Source: Pedobacter jeongneungensis
GTDB taxonomy: Bacteria > Bacteroidota > Bacteroidia > Sphingobacteriales > Sphingobacteriaceae
Direction: 5' to 3'
DNA length: 64,000 nt
NCBI RefSeq assembly: GCF_000633455.1
Contig: NZ_AYMG01000034.1
Location: 1 to 64,000 of the forward strand
In this document: piece by piece, positions 40,313 through 48,975 of the stretch
How the letters are laid out: the number at the start of each line of letters is the position of its first letter
Position numbering within the stretch: the first letter of the stretch is position 1
Program-made: the position numbers and the translations under genes
Notes under the pieces: model-generated
The model's input: only the letters and a program-made list of their open reading frames with translations
What the model was told of the DNA's origin: nothing
Databases searched by the model: none

Positions 40313-40903
40313 TTATAATTTTTGCGTTTGCAGTTTTAATACCGGGTATTTTGCTTTTAAGATTTCGAAAGCACCGAAAAGCAATGCGCCGTAGATTACT
40401 GTTCCTTCTAAGAATCTGATTTCGAATGGAATTGCTTTAACCAAACATGCCCAAAAACCTGCTAAATCTTGTGTATAGGCTGGATTTTTAAACCAAACAC
40501 CGATGTCGCTCACAATCCAGTGGATTAAAACAATCACAAGGGTTGAAGCCAATAAATTTACCACGTTCACTTTTTTAAGCAATATCCTACCCACTAATAC
40601 CATTAACGCGAATGCAATATAGGTCCAGTACCAGCCTTCGTATAAAAAGCCGCTGCTGTATTTACTAAAAATAGTGATTGATAAAATGAAATCGCTTAAA
40701 AACAAGCTCAATATTGGAAAGGCAAAAGCTTTAAGATGATCTTTAAAATATGCTCCTCCAAATAAAGCTACAGCTCCTATTGATGAGAAATTGGCAAACT
40801 TTAATTCATCAGAGTTGAATGTTACCAGCAAACGGAAAGCCGTTATGGCCAGAATCATCAGCAACAAAATTAAAGTGCGTGGATTAAATTTTAAATGAGA
40901 CAT
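40313..40903 (-). CDS. DUF6580-like membrane protein, possible B12-precursor transporter
   Basis: A 196-aa inner-membrane protein with about five helices (LILLLMILAITAFRLLVTF; IGAVALFGGAYFKDHLKAF; LLASTLVIVLIHWIVSDIGV). The pattern is that of the DUF6580 'putative transport' family and reminiscent of ECF S components. Its place behind a B12-regulated BtuB-like receptor suggests import of a cobalamin-related compound or cobalt; this is inference. Confidence 0.75.
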   Translation of the reverse strand: MSHLKFNPRTLILLLMILAITAFRLLVTFNSDELKFANFSSIGAVALFGGAYFKDHLKAFAFPILSLFLSDFILSITIFSKYSSGFLYEGWYWTYIAFALMVLVGRILLKKVNVVNLLASTLVIVLIHWIVSDIGVWFKNPAYTQDLAGFWACLVKAIPFEIRFLEGTVIYGALLFGAFEILKAKYPVLKLQTQKL

Positions 40904-40943
40904 TTTATTTTGGTTAATATTTATACTGCAAAGTTAAATTTTA

Positions 40944-42812
40944 TTAGTGTATATTAAAAATTACGCCGGTATTAAAGTTGAAACCTAAGCTGTTGTAACC
41001 AATAATCTCATTGTATTTTTCGTTCAGGATGTTTTTGGCATCGAAAAACAGCTTTATGCGTTTTTTAGCCAAAGCATATTCTGCGTAAGCATTCAATAAT
41101 TTATAAGCAGGTAAATTATCTACTGTATAGGTGGTAAAATTACCATCGGTACGCTTACCGAAATAACGATAGTTGGCGCTCACATATAAATTGCTGGTCG
41201 CTTGTGCACCTGCGGTGATTCCGAAAGTATGTTTTGGTCTGCGGAAAAGATAGTCGGCAACAGCATTATCAACAAAGTTGAATTCATTACCTTCTACATA
41301 AGCATAATAACCATTGATGTTAAACACACTGAATTTAACTGCTGGTTCAACTTCGAAACCTTTGGTTTTCTGACTTACCTGGTTAATGTATCCGTTAGGG
41401 TAAGCATAAATGATAGCATCGGTTAAATCGCGTTTATAACCTGCTAAACGTAAGCTAAATTTATCATCAGCCAAGCTAAAATTAACACCAGCTTCATAAT
41501 TCTGAGATTTTTCAGGCTTTAAGTCCAGATTTGCACCAAACTGACCAAAAAGCATGTTCAGCGTAGGAACTTTAAAAGCTGTTGAAACCGTTCCGAATAA
41601 TTTTATTTCTTTAATAATGTTGATGCTTGGGGTAACTGAGTAAGTATAGTTTTCGCCATATTGTTCGTGTTTATTGTAACGTCCGCCAACTTCAAGATTA
41701 AATACACTTAAATCGTGTAAAAACAATGATCCGTAAGCGGCAAAAATGTTGGTTTCCGGTTTATTGGTTGCCGATGATAATTTCATTACACGGTTATCGA
41801 TACCCACCAATAAATCGAGTTTATTGCCCAATTTTTGGTTGTAGAATAAATCCAATAATGATACACGGCCTTCGTTAACACTAGGGTATTGGCTGTGCGC
41901 ATCATTTCTTGTACTTTCAAAACTATAATTCAAGGTTACTTTACCGGTTGCAAATTCATATTTGGCATTGGTACCTGCAGCAAAGTTTTTCAGAATCGAA
42001 TAATTGTTTGCATCGGTAAAAGCGCCTCCATCAAACTTGTAATTGCCATAATAATAACGCACAAATGGATTTACAGAAAAGTGATTATCCAGTTTGATCC
42101 CGAAATTTGCATTCAACGCATCGGTTTTAAATCCGTCTTTATCAAATGCCGCTGTACTGCCTACTGGTGTAGCCGCTTCAGAAATTCCATCGGTTTTGGC
42201 ATGGGTATAGTTAATGTTATACGAAAACCCCTCAATACCACCATTTAATCCAATGGTTCCTTTGTAGGTTTCGTAACTGCCTGCACTGGCCACACCATAT
42301 ATAGTATTTCCTTTAGGTCCACCTTTTTTAGTGATGATATTGATTACCCCAGCAACGGCATCAGAACCATAAATGGTAGACTGACCGCCCCTTAAAATTT
42401 CGATGTGATCAATCTGATCGATAGAAATCAATCTTAAATCGAATGCGCCTCCGTTTCCTGATGGATCGTTTTGCACAATACCATCAATTAAAACCACGGC
42501 ATAAGCACTTCCTGCGCCTCTAAAAAACACCGATTTGTTTAATCCCGGATTGCTGCTTGAGCCTGCTACAATAATCCCTGCCTGCTCGCTAATAAGTTCA
42601 GGCAATGATTTACCATTACTGCGATCCAATACTTCGCGACTGATGATGGTAACCACTTTACCGGTTTGTGATTGTTTCTGGTCATTTTTAGTTGCGGAAA
42701 TTACAACATCTTTGAGCTGCAAACTGTCTTGAGTTTGAGCATTAGCCACCTGGCCAATCATTAACTGTGCGAGCCCCAGCCCTGCTACAGTTAGCATACT
42801 TTTTTTGTTCAT
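40944..42812 (-). CDS. BtuB-like TonB-dependent receptor (operon B)
   Basis: About 622 aa, started at MNKKSMLTVAGLGLAQLMIG (42812), which gives a signal peptide cut near VANAQ; the upstream ATG (42839) adds nine residues and disrupts it. The plug domain (DVVISATKNDQKQSQ, ILRGGQSTIYGSDAVAGVIN IITKKGG) and a 22-strand barrel of the BtuB/cirA type follow, ending in GFNFNTGVIFNIH. A cobalamin riboswitch and a leader block shared with the other receptor sit upstream. It should import cobalamin or cobinamide across the outer membrane. Confidence 0.92.
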   Translation of the reverse strand: MNKKSMLTVAGLGLAQLMIGQVANAQTQDSLQLKDVVISATKNDQKQSQTGKVVTIISREVLDRSNGKSLPELISEQAGIIVAGSSSNPGLNKSVFFRGAGSAYAVVLIDGIVQNDPSGNGGAFDLRLISIDQIDHIEILRGGQSTIYGSDAVAGVINIITKKGGPKGNTIYGVASAGSYETYKGTIGLNGGIEGFSYNINYTHAKTDGISEAATPVGSTAAFDKDGFKTDALNANFGIKLDNHFSVNPFVRYYYGNYKFDGGAFTDANNYSILKNFAAGTNAKYEFATGKVTLNYSFESTRNDAHSQYPSVNEGRVSLLDLFYNQKLGNKLDLLVGIDNRVMKLSSATNKPETNIFAAYGSLFLHDLSVFNLEVGGRYNKHEQYGENYTYSVTPSINIIKEIKLFGTVSTAFKVPTLNMLFGQFGANLDLKPEKSQNYEAGVNFSLADDKFSLRLAGYKRDLTDAIIYAYPNGYINQVSQKTKGFEVEPAVKFSVFNINGYYAYVEGNEFNFVDNAVADYLFRRPKHTFGITAGAQATSNLYVSANYRYFGKRTDGNFTTYTVDNLPAYKLLNAYAEYALAKKRIKLFFDAKNILNEKYNEIIGYNSLGFNFNTGVIFNIH

Positions 42813-42828
42813 TTGATTGTGAGTTTTG

Positions 42829-42910
42829 CCCACAGCCAACAGATTAGAAAAGGAAATGAAAATACGAACAACGTTAATATCTCAATCCTAGCTTCAATCC
42901 CCGAAAGCTA
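42829..42910 (-). promoter_or_regulatory. Expression-platform blocks shared by both riboswitch leaders
   Basis: Two blocks are near-identical to 51026-51104: the 14-base CCCACAGCCAACAG (plus strand, 42829-42842) just before the start codon and TAGCTT...AAGCTA hairpin (42889-42910). On the RNA the first reads CUGUUGGCUGUGGG, which can pair with the aptamer core CCCGCAGC. Confidence 0.65.
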
Positions 42911-42924
42911 TGAAATTAAACGCT

Positions 42925-43095
42925 AAAGGCAGGTCTTCTGACTTACTCCCGGTTTTCTGTCTTCCCGCTCAGTAGTTACTTGGGCAGTGACTTATAGATT
43001 GAAAAACGTTACAGAGCTTACAGCTGCGGGACAGTTACAGATTTTCACTGTATTCCCTTTTAATCCCGGTTGTAAGGCCGGAAACCAAAAGCAGT
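42925..43095 (-). promoter_or_regulatory. Cobalamin riboswitch upstream of the BtuB-like receptor
   Basis: On the minus strand the aptamer has all conserved cobalamin boxes: AAAGGGAATACAGTG, CTGTCCCGCAGCTGTAAG (43017-43034), the CACTGCC segment, and the B12 box AGTCAGAAGACCTGCC (42928-42943), with GGTTTCCGGCC at the 5' end. It binds adenosyl- or methylcobalamin and should repress the receptor operon. Confidence 0.95.
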
Positions 43096-43267
43096 GCAAA
43101 GGTAGTAAAAAGAGCTGATAGCGGAAAGCGACGGGCGAAGAGCGAATTGAAATACAATTTAGGGGATAATACCTAGCGAGGCATTCCAGTGGCGTAAAAT
43201 AATTATTAGATGGACTAAGAAATTAAAGATTTTTTTTTGGAAATGAAGGTTGGTAATCCTTTGGAAA

Positions 43268-43340
43268 CAACAGTCCCGTTATCCGCTGTAGCTCCGATAA
43301 AAATCGGAGGCTGCCGCTATTACCGGGTTTATGAACGAGG
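43268..43340. repeat. Short relative of the 6.4-kb repeat, with hairpin
   Basis: CCGTTATCCGCTGTAGCTCC, hairpin CTCCGAT-AAAA-ATCGGAG (43292-43309), then GCCGCTATTACCGGGTTTAT. It is the same kind of element (AxxTAAAGC/GxxAGC with variable hairpin insert and GGACTG) as the tandem repeat at 6379-6706, read on the other strand. Confidence 0.5.
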
Positions 43341-43370
43341 GCTTGTAGTATTAAAATCAAGCGTCATAAA

Positions 43371-43402
43371 AAAGGCCTGCAACGATGATTTGCAGACCTT
43401 TA
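43371..43402 (-). terminator. Terminator of B12 operon A
   Basis: AAAGGCCTGCAA and TTGCAGACCTTT pair with one mismatch around a short loop, 22 bases after the last gene. On the minus strand the stem is followed by TTATGACGC, so the T tract is short. Confidence 0.7.
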
Positions 43403-43424
43403 ACATTTGAGGCATTATAATATT

Positions 43425-44528
43425 TTAATGGAAGATGGCTAAATCATTAAAAAATATCTTTGTAAAATCGGTAGTAACGCCATCTCCGCCATATTTAACT
43501 TTTTTAACTAAAGTACCTGTTGATGCATTATAGATTAGTAAGTAGTTTACAGTAGAAGCTGCTCCATAGCCCTGAATTCCGTTTACCACAATATAATCTT
43601 TGTTTTTATCGTAACGGATAGCGCCGTAAACCATAAAAGGATTTTCGGTAATGGTGATGAAAGGTTGCGCTAATGATGATACATCACCATCTACATATTT
43701 ATAGATTGTTTTTCCTGAATGATAAAAAATTGCATTTTCTTTCGTTGAAGCCGTAATGCGGGTTGGTTCATCAAAAAGAAAGATACCTATTGGCACTTTT
43801 AAGGCAACACCTGTTGTATCCAGATTTTTATCGATGGCTATTAAACGACTACCAGTGGAAGTCCAGACTTTACCGTTTGGTGTTTGCGCAAAACCACGAT
43901 TAATATTCGAAAAACTTTTTATTAGTGAATAGTTATTTGCAGATACAATTTTAGCACCATTACTCTGCAACAGATAAATATAGTTGTCTCTTTTCCACAT
44001 CTCACTCGTATTTAAAGCGCCAACACTCGTAAGTTTATTTTGCACAGCCAATGTATTCAGATCAATCTGGTAAACACCATCATTTGCACTCACAAGACCC
44101 CTATTTCCATCAACTTGTATGATACTTCTCCAGTTGCTGGCTTCCTGTACATACCTTGCTTCTTCTTTTAAGGTATATTCATTTATTTTTACAATCGGGC
44201 CGTTAACCTTGCTCATTAAATAAATGCTTCCGTTTATTATCGAAGCGAACTGCAACGTACTGGTTTTAGCCGCATTTGATAATATTTTACCTGGGTTTTC
44301 CTTTTCATAAGCCCTGATATTAAGCGTATCATCACCATAACGGTAAAAGCTCACTGCACCTGAATTCTGTGCATAAGAACCCTCTCCGATTACAAAAAAG
44401 CCGTTATCATATTTACCTGCAACCGGATCTATCTGCAGGTTTTCTACATTGTCTTTTTTACAAGAATATAATCCTGTAGTTAAAACGAATGCCCCGATCA
44501 GTAGTTGTTTAAAGTTTAATTGTTTCAT
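43425..44528 (-). CDS. BtuG-like propeller lipoprotein, copy 3
   Basis: A 367-aa lipoprotein (lipobox TTGLYSC, then KKDN). The mature part reads as repeated beta-propeller blades (GSYAQNSGAVSFYRYGDDTL, GYGAASTVNYLLIYNASTGT). It resembles the DUF5074/YncE-like surface propellers; BtuG of Bacteroides is one that captures B12 with very high affinity and hands it to BtuB. It is the last gene of operon A and shares the propeller type with the genes at 46710 and 47842. The exact ligand is unproved. Confidence 0.75.
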   Translation of the reverse strand: MKQLNFKQLLIGAFVLTTGLYSCKKDNVENLQIDPVAGKYDNGFFVIGEGSYAQNSGAVSFYRYGDDTLNIRAYEKENPGKILSNAAKTSTLQFASIINGSIYLMSKVNGPIVKINEYTLKEEARYVQEASNWRSIIQVDGNRGLVSANDGVYQIDLNTLAVQNKLTSVGALNTSEMWKRDNYIYLLQSNGAKIVSANNYSLIKSFSNINRGFAQTPNGKVWTSTGSRLIAIDKNLDTTGVALKVPIGIFLFDEPTRITASTKENAIFYHSGKTIYKYVDGDVSSLAQPFITITENPFMVYGAIRYDKNKDYIVVNGIQGYGAASTVNYLLIYNASTGTLVKKVKYGGDGVTTDFTKIFFNDLAIFH

Positions 44529-44544
44529 TCTAATATGGTGTTAT

Positions 44545-45477
44545 TTATTTCTTTAAAAGTTTAAGGTCTATCGCTCCACCGAATTCTGTTGAAATTTCAC
44601 CCAGGTATCGTGAACGATCATTATTATTATCCGGACTAAAAGGATTTCCATTACTATTTTGCCCGGTGTACACTTTTACAAAATCAATAGCAGTGAGATT
44701 TACTTTTTTTCCCGCGGCATCAACTGCCCAATCAATGTCAAAGGTGTTGTATCCCCTTCCCAGCGACTCTTGCAAAGCGATGTACTCACTTGATCCATTA
44801 TCCGAATAGCCAAAAGCGAAAGGTTTGTTGGTGATGATTTCGCCAGGGTTAAGTGTGTTTTTAAGCAAAGTTCCGGTAAAAGAAATTTCATTAGCAGTTG
44901 CCCATGAAGGAAAATAATCCTGTGCATGGAACTGATTTCTCAACACCAATCCTTCTTTTCCCTGATTATCCGTCCAGCGGATATCATCAGTTATTTTTGA
45001 GGGTTTGTAATAGGTAATTTTATAGTTTTTGATGCTGGTTGAGGCATTGTATTCACTTCCGGCAAGTTCGTACCAAATATCATCAGGTAATCCATTTTTG
45101 TTTACATCCTGCATTACAGACACAATGCCTGGTTCTGAGAATTCCATATCTACACCAATTAACGGATTACCGTAAATGCCAAGATCGGCTCCGGCTGCAT
45201 TGGTAACGCTATGATCGAAACCAAATACGATAAAACCTCCATAAGCACCAAGTGAAACCAGGCCATTACCGGCACTACCGATTAGTATATCGGTTTTAAC
45301 AAGATCGTTGGTAAACTGCCCTGGCGCCTGCTTAAATTCGTATATTTTGCTTAAATAAGGTGATTGAGTAGCAACAGGCTTTTCCCCATCGCCTTCTTTT
45401 TCAACTGCACTTTCTTTTTTACACGAAAAAAGCACAGCTGATAAAAATGCGAAGGTTATTATAAATTTTGTTTTCAT
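44545..45477 (-). CDS. Surface lipoprotein of the B12 operon, paralog a
   Basis: A 310-aa lipoprotein (lipobox SAVLFSC, KKESAVEKEGDGEKP after it, acidic as in surface-export signals of this phylum). The body APGQFTNDLVKTDILIGSAG through GGFIVFGFDHSVTNAAGADL GIYGNP and QDVNKNGLPDDIWYELAGSE YN is shared with the next gene upstream. The DVNKNGLPDD segment is like a calcium-binding loop. The family may be related to BtuH-like B12 binders, but that is unconfirmed. Confidence 0.72.
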   Translation of the reverse strand: MKTKFIITFAFLSAVLFSCKKESAVEKEGDGEKPVATQSPYLSKIYEFKQAPGQFTNDLVKTDILIGSAGNGLVSLGAYGGFIVFGFDHSVTNAAGADLGIYGNPLIGVDMEFSEPGIVSVMQDVNKNGLPDDIWYELAGSEYNASTSIKNYKITYYKPSKITDDIRWTDNQGKEGLVLRNQFHAQDYFPSWATANEISFTGTLLKNTLNPGEIITNKPFAFGYSDNGSSEYIALQESLGRGYNTFDIDWAVDAAGKKVNLTAIDFVKVYTGQNSNGNPFSPDNNNDRSRYLGEISTEFGGAIDLKLLKK

Positions 45478-45532
45478 ATTAAGATTATTGAATTAGAGAG
45501 CGTTAATTCAGTATAATCTTTTTCTGCGAAAG

Positions 45533-46666
45533 CTATTTGATGCCTAAATCCATTGCACCTTTAACTTCGGTGGATATTTCTCCTAAAAGTGTGTTTCCTT
45601 TTTCCCGCTGACCAGTGTAAACCTTTACGAAATCAATGGTATTTAAAGCGATTTTCTTTCCGTTTTTATCAACTGCCCAATCTAAATCGAAGCTATTATA
45701 TCTTTTAGTGGCATAATCATCATCTATCGACCAGCTGTCGGTATAACCCCACGGAAAGGCGCTATTAATAAAAATACTTCCGTTTTTACCCCAGGTAGAT
45801 GGAAGCATGGTTCCTTTTAGTGTTAATTTTTCCTGGTCGGGTGCAAATTCAGGGTAAAAATTATGTTTGTGAAAATTGTTTACATCATAAGTGCCACTAT
45901 TGCCTTGATTATCTGTCCAGCTTACATTGGCAAAACCTTTCGGATTGGTATAAGTGATTTCGTAATTTTTAATGGTTAATGGATTGTTGTATTCGCTACC
46001 GGCCAATTCATACCATTCATCATCAGGTTTACCGTTGCCGTTTACATCCTGGCTTACCATCACGATACCTGGCTCGGCCCATGGGGTTGTACCACCGATT
46101 GGGTTACCGTAAATGGCCAGATCGGCACCGGTATTGTTTACTACAGAGTGGTCGAAGCCAAAAATAATGTAACCACCAAAGCCACCTAAGCTGATGAGAC
46201 CGGTTTTGCTTACATCGCCAATAATTTTTTGTGCACCTGCAAGGCTTCCTAAACTTTCGTTAACAAACTGGCCTGGAGCTGGCAGGTAATCGAAAACCGT
46301 GGTGATAAATTTGGTACTGTTTGGCGTAATCTCTACCACAGGAACTGGAACAGTAACGGTATATTTATGAGAAAATGAACCCACACTATTGCTCGCCTTA
46401 TATTCAATTACATAAGTGCCGGCTGTGGTTGGAGTAAAGCTATAATTGTAAACTTCACTTACCACTTTACCATCAAGTTTCCATTGATGGTTAAATCCTT
46501 TACCGTTATTTGTTCCGGCGGCAAAAGCAACTTTAGTATTTACTTTAGCCGTCATGGTTTCCCCTTTAATAGCGAGATTTACATCAGGAGCCGATTCATT
46601 ATCTTTTTTACAACTGTAGATCAGGGTTGCAATACCGAGCATTACTATTAGATAACTTTTTTTCAT
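45533..46666 (-). CDS. Surface lipoprotein with PKD-like domain, paralog b
   Basis: A 377-aa lipoprotein (LGIATLIYSC, KKDNES). Residues about 30-110 are a PKD/Ig-like domain (TFNHQWKLDGKVVSEVYNYS-type, AGTYVIEYKASNSVGSFSHK). The rest is the same domain as the neighbouring 310-aa protein (GGYIIFGFDHSVVNNTGADL AIYGNP; QDVNGNGKPDDEWYELAGSE). A duplication with an added N-terminal domain explains the pair. Confidence 0.75.
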   Translation of the reverse strand: MKKSYLIVMLGIATLIYSCKKDNESAPDVNLAIKGETMTAKVNTKVAFAAGTNNGKGFNHQWKLDGKVVSEVYNYSFTPTTAGTYVIEYKASNSVGSFSHKYTVTVPVPVVEITPNSTKFITTVFDYLPAPGQFVNESLGSLAGAQKIIGDVSKTGLISLGGFGGYIIFGFDHSVVNNTGADLAIYGNPIGGTTPWAEPGIVMVSQDVNGNGKPDDEWYELAGSEYNNPLTIKNYEITYTNPKGFANVSWTDNQGNSGTYDVNNFHKHNFYPEFAPDQEKLTLKGTMLPSTWGKNGSIFINSAFPWGYTDSWSIDDDYATKRYNSFDLDWAVDKNGKKIALNTIDFVKVYTGQREKGNTLLGEISTEVKGAMDLGIK

Positions 46667-46709
46667 GTGTTATTATTATATATTGTTATTTAGATGTTTC
46701 TATTTATTC

Positions 46710-47831
46710 TTACTTATAATTGTAGTTGAATACAGCATGCTGTGGTAATCCGGCAGTTTCGAAACTGAATTTTACCTTTCCATCTGTCCCGATACAATAA
46801 GCAAATCCCTGGCTATTGTTGTAATTATTGGCATCAGCTACTATTACCTCTTTGTTAAATGGATTAATGGTAATTCCATAAATGGTATTGATTACTTGTC
46901 CGCTGGTGATTAAACTTGCACCAAGTGCCCCGCTGGTGGTATTTAGTGCTTTGATATCAGGGTTACTGTATACATCTTTTGATACATAAGCTGTGGAACC
47001 GCTGATAACGATAGCGCCCAGATCATAATTGTAAGAAGCAGTTTTAGTGTCGCTGGTACTGTTGATCCTATCAAGCGAAGGATTATTATTGATGATATAA
47101 TCGTTCCAGCACACCACGAATAAATCACCATTATCAGCAGTTTGTATTCTTACCGGATTATTGTTTACGGTAATATCTTTTGTTTTGGTAAAGGTTGCGA
47201 GATCGATAACTGATACTTTATTTTTAGCACCGTTCTGGTAATATGGATGTGATGAATTGCATACATAAAGCTTTCCATTAGCTACAGCCAGTTGCTCCAA
47301 ACCTTCTGACAACATAATTTCTCCATCAATTGCCATTGATGCGGTATCGATACGGCTTACTTTTCCATCATAACGCGATACGTAAGCCTTATCTTTATAA
47401 AAAGCTACAAATCTTGGGATATAACCATCGGTGGCCGAATTGAATGAAATTCTTTTTAGTGATTTACAGGTTTTGGTATCGATAATATCCAGAAAAGATT
47501 GTTTGCTCCCTTGAATACCTGCCACAACACAGTACATCTTACTTCCATACTGCTCCAAATCATTTGCAGTTTCTCCAAGTGATACACCGTTTACCTGTTT
47601 GTAGTAATCGGCAACCGTAGTATTGGCGGCAATATCATGGTAAGAAATTGCACTGTTACCATTACCCATAAGCCCTTCGCAAAGCATATAAACGCCTTTA
47701 GTGCCAGAGATTACTGGAACTTTTGCTACCGGTATTTCCGGTTCTTCCACGCTTTCCTTTTTACACGATGAAACGAGCAAAACTGCCGTGACCAGAATAA
47801 TTAAACTGTTGTTTTTGTAAAGATTTCTCAT
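46710..47831 (-). CDS. BtuG-like propeller lipoprotein, copy 2
   Basis: About 373 aa from MRNLYKNNSLIILVTAVLLV SSC (47831), chosen because an ATG at 47858 would overlap the upstream gene and spoil the signal. Lipobox SSC then KKESVEEPE. A seven-bladed propeller is suggested by repeated strands (GVSLGETANDLEQYGSKMYC VVAG, NKVSVIDLATFTKTKDITVN N, RIQTADNGDLFVVCWND). It is adjacent to copy 1 and may bind B12 at the surface with the receptor. Confidence 0.78.
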   Translation of the reverse strand: MRNLYKNNSLIILVTAVLLVSSCKKESVEEPEIPVAKVPVISGTKGVYMLCEGLMGNGNSAISYHDIAANTTVADYYKQVNGVSLGETANDLEQYGSKMYCVVAGIQGSKQSFLDIIDTKTCKSLKRISFNSATDGYIPRFVAFYKDKAYVSRYDGKVSRIDTASMAIDGEIMLSEGLEQLAVANGKLYVCNSSHPYYQNGAKNKVSVIDLATFTKTKDITVNNNPVRIQTADNGDLFVVCWNDYIINNNPSLDRINSTSDTKTASYNYDLGAIVISGSTAYVSKDVYSNPDIKALNTTSGALGASLITSGQVINTIYGITINPFNKEVIVADANNYNNSQGFAYCIGTDGKVKFSFETAGLPQHAVFNYNYK

Positions 47832-47841
47832 ATGATTAGAT

Positions 47842-48975
47842 TTAATTTGTAAATGCAATGTGAGCTGGAATGTCGCCCGTTGTAACCGACCATTTTAAGC
47901 GACCACCCGGGCTGTAGCAATGTAATTTGCCAGGTGTTACATAATCTTTGGCATCGGTTACATACACATCTTTACTGTTGGGGTTAACTGCAATGCCGTA
48001 TGGAATTTTAATATTCTTTTCAGTACCATCAATAATAAATTTACGGTCCATCAATGTTTCATCTTTTACGTTGATCATTGAGTAAGTAATGGTATTTTTC
48101 TGTTCAATATAATTCCATTCGGTGGCGTAGATGTAAGCATAATCATCATCTATGGCCAAATTGCTCGCAGCAATGTCGAATACCTTTTTAATTTGGTCGG
48201 TTTGGGTATCAATTACAAAAAGCTTTGAAGGGATATTGTAGTAATCGCCACGCGAGGTAACATACAAATCACCATAACGGTCGGCCTTTATGCGGTGAAG
48301 GTTAATGGCCACTTCAATCCGTTTAATTTCTTTAAAACTAGGCAGATCAATCACTGAAACAGTATGTTCATAATCAGGCGGACTGTAACCGCCAGAATTG
48401 GCCACATATAATTTGCTACCAATAATAGCCATTTCTTCAGGTTGCCTACCCACTTCAACAGTACGATTTACACTTAAAGCCGTTGTATCTATTTCGGCTA
48501 CAATACCATTTGGTGCTTTAGGATCGCCAACTTTACCCAAATAGGCACTTACGTAAGCCTTTCCATTACTAAAGGTAACATAGCGACAGTTGGTAATATT
48601 GATCTGACCGATTTTTTTACCAGTTTTAACATTTAAAACTTCTACTTTATTGGATACGTTAACCACAACATAAAGTTTGGTTCCATAACGGCCAATATCA
48701 TTCCCAACATCACCTAAACCTTTGGTTACTTCCGGATTTACCTGGTTGTACAAATTGCGGGTATAAATGCCATTCACCAGATCAAGGTAATCTAACGAGG
48801 CTTTATTCATATTCATATTGCCCTCATTAACTAAGTAAAAACCTTTAATGGCCGAAGTTGGCTCTGGCTCTACCTTTGTGACTTCGGAAGGCAAAGGCTT
48901 TGGATCTTTTCTGCAGGAAGTAGTAATTGCCCCTAAAAAAGCTAATATATATATCGAAAATTTTAGCGACCTCAT
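47842..48975 (-). CDS. BtuG-like propeller lipoprotein, copy 1
   Basis: A 377-aa lipoprotein (AFLGAITTSC, RKDPKPLP). The propeller has NDIGRYGTKLYVVVNVSNKV, GRQPEEMAIIGSKLYVANSG G and RIKADRYGDLYVTSRGDYYN blades, parallel to copy 2. It starts 3 bases from the end of the TonB receptor (overlap 4), so it is translated with the receptor as a BtuB-BtuG pair. That is the best-supported BtuG of the three. Confidence 0.82.
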   Translation of the reverse strand: MRSLKFSIYILAFLGAITTSCRKDPKPLPSEVTKVEPEPTSAIKGFYLVNEGNMNMNKASLDYLDLVNGIYTRNLYNQVNPEVTKGLGDVGNDIGRYGTKLYVVVNVSNKVEVLNVKTGKKIGQINITNCRYVTFSNGKAYVSAYLGKVGDPKAPNGIVAEIDTTALSVNRTVEVGRQPEEMAIIGSKLYVANSGGYSPPDYEHTVSVIDLPSFKEIKRIEVAINLHRIKADRYGDLYVTSRGDYYNIPSKLFVIDTQTDQIKKVFDIAASNLAIDDDYAYIYATEWNYIEQKNTITYSMINVKDETLMDRKFIIDGTEKNIKIPYGIAVNPNSKDVYVTDAKDYVTPGKLHCYSPGGRLKWSVTTGDIPAHIAFTN

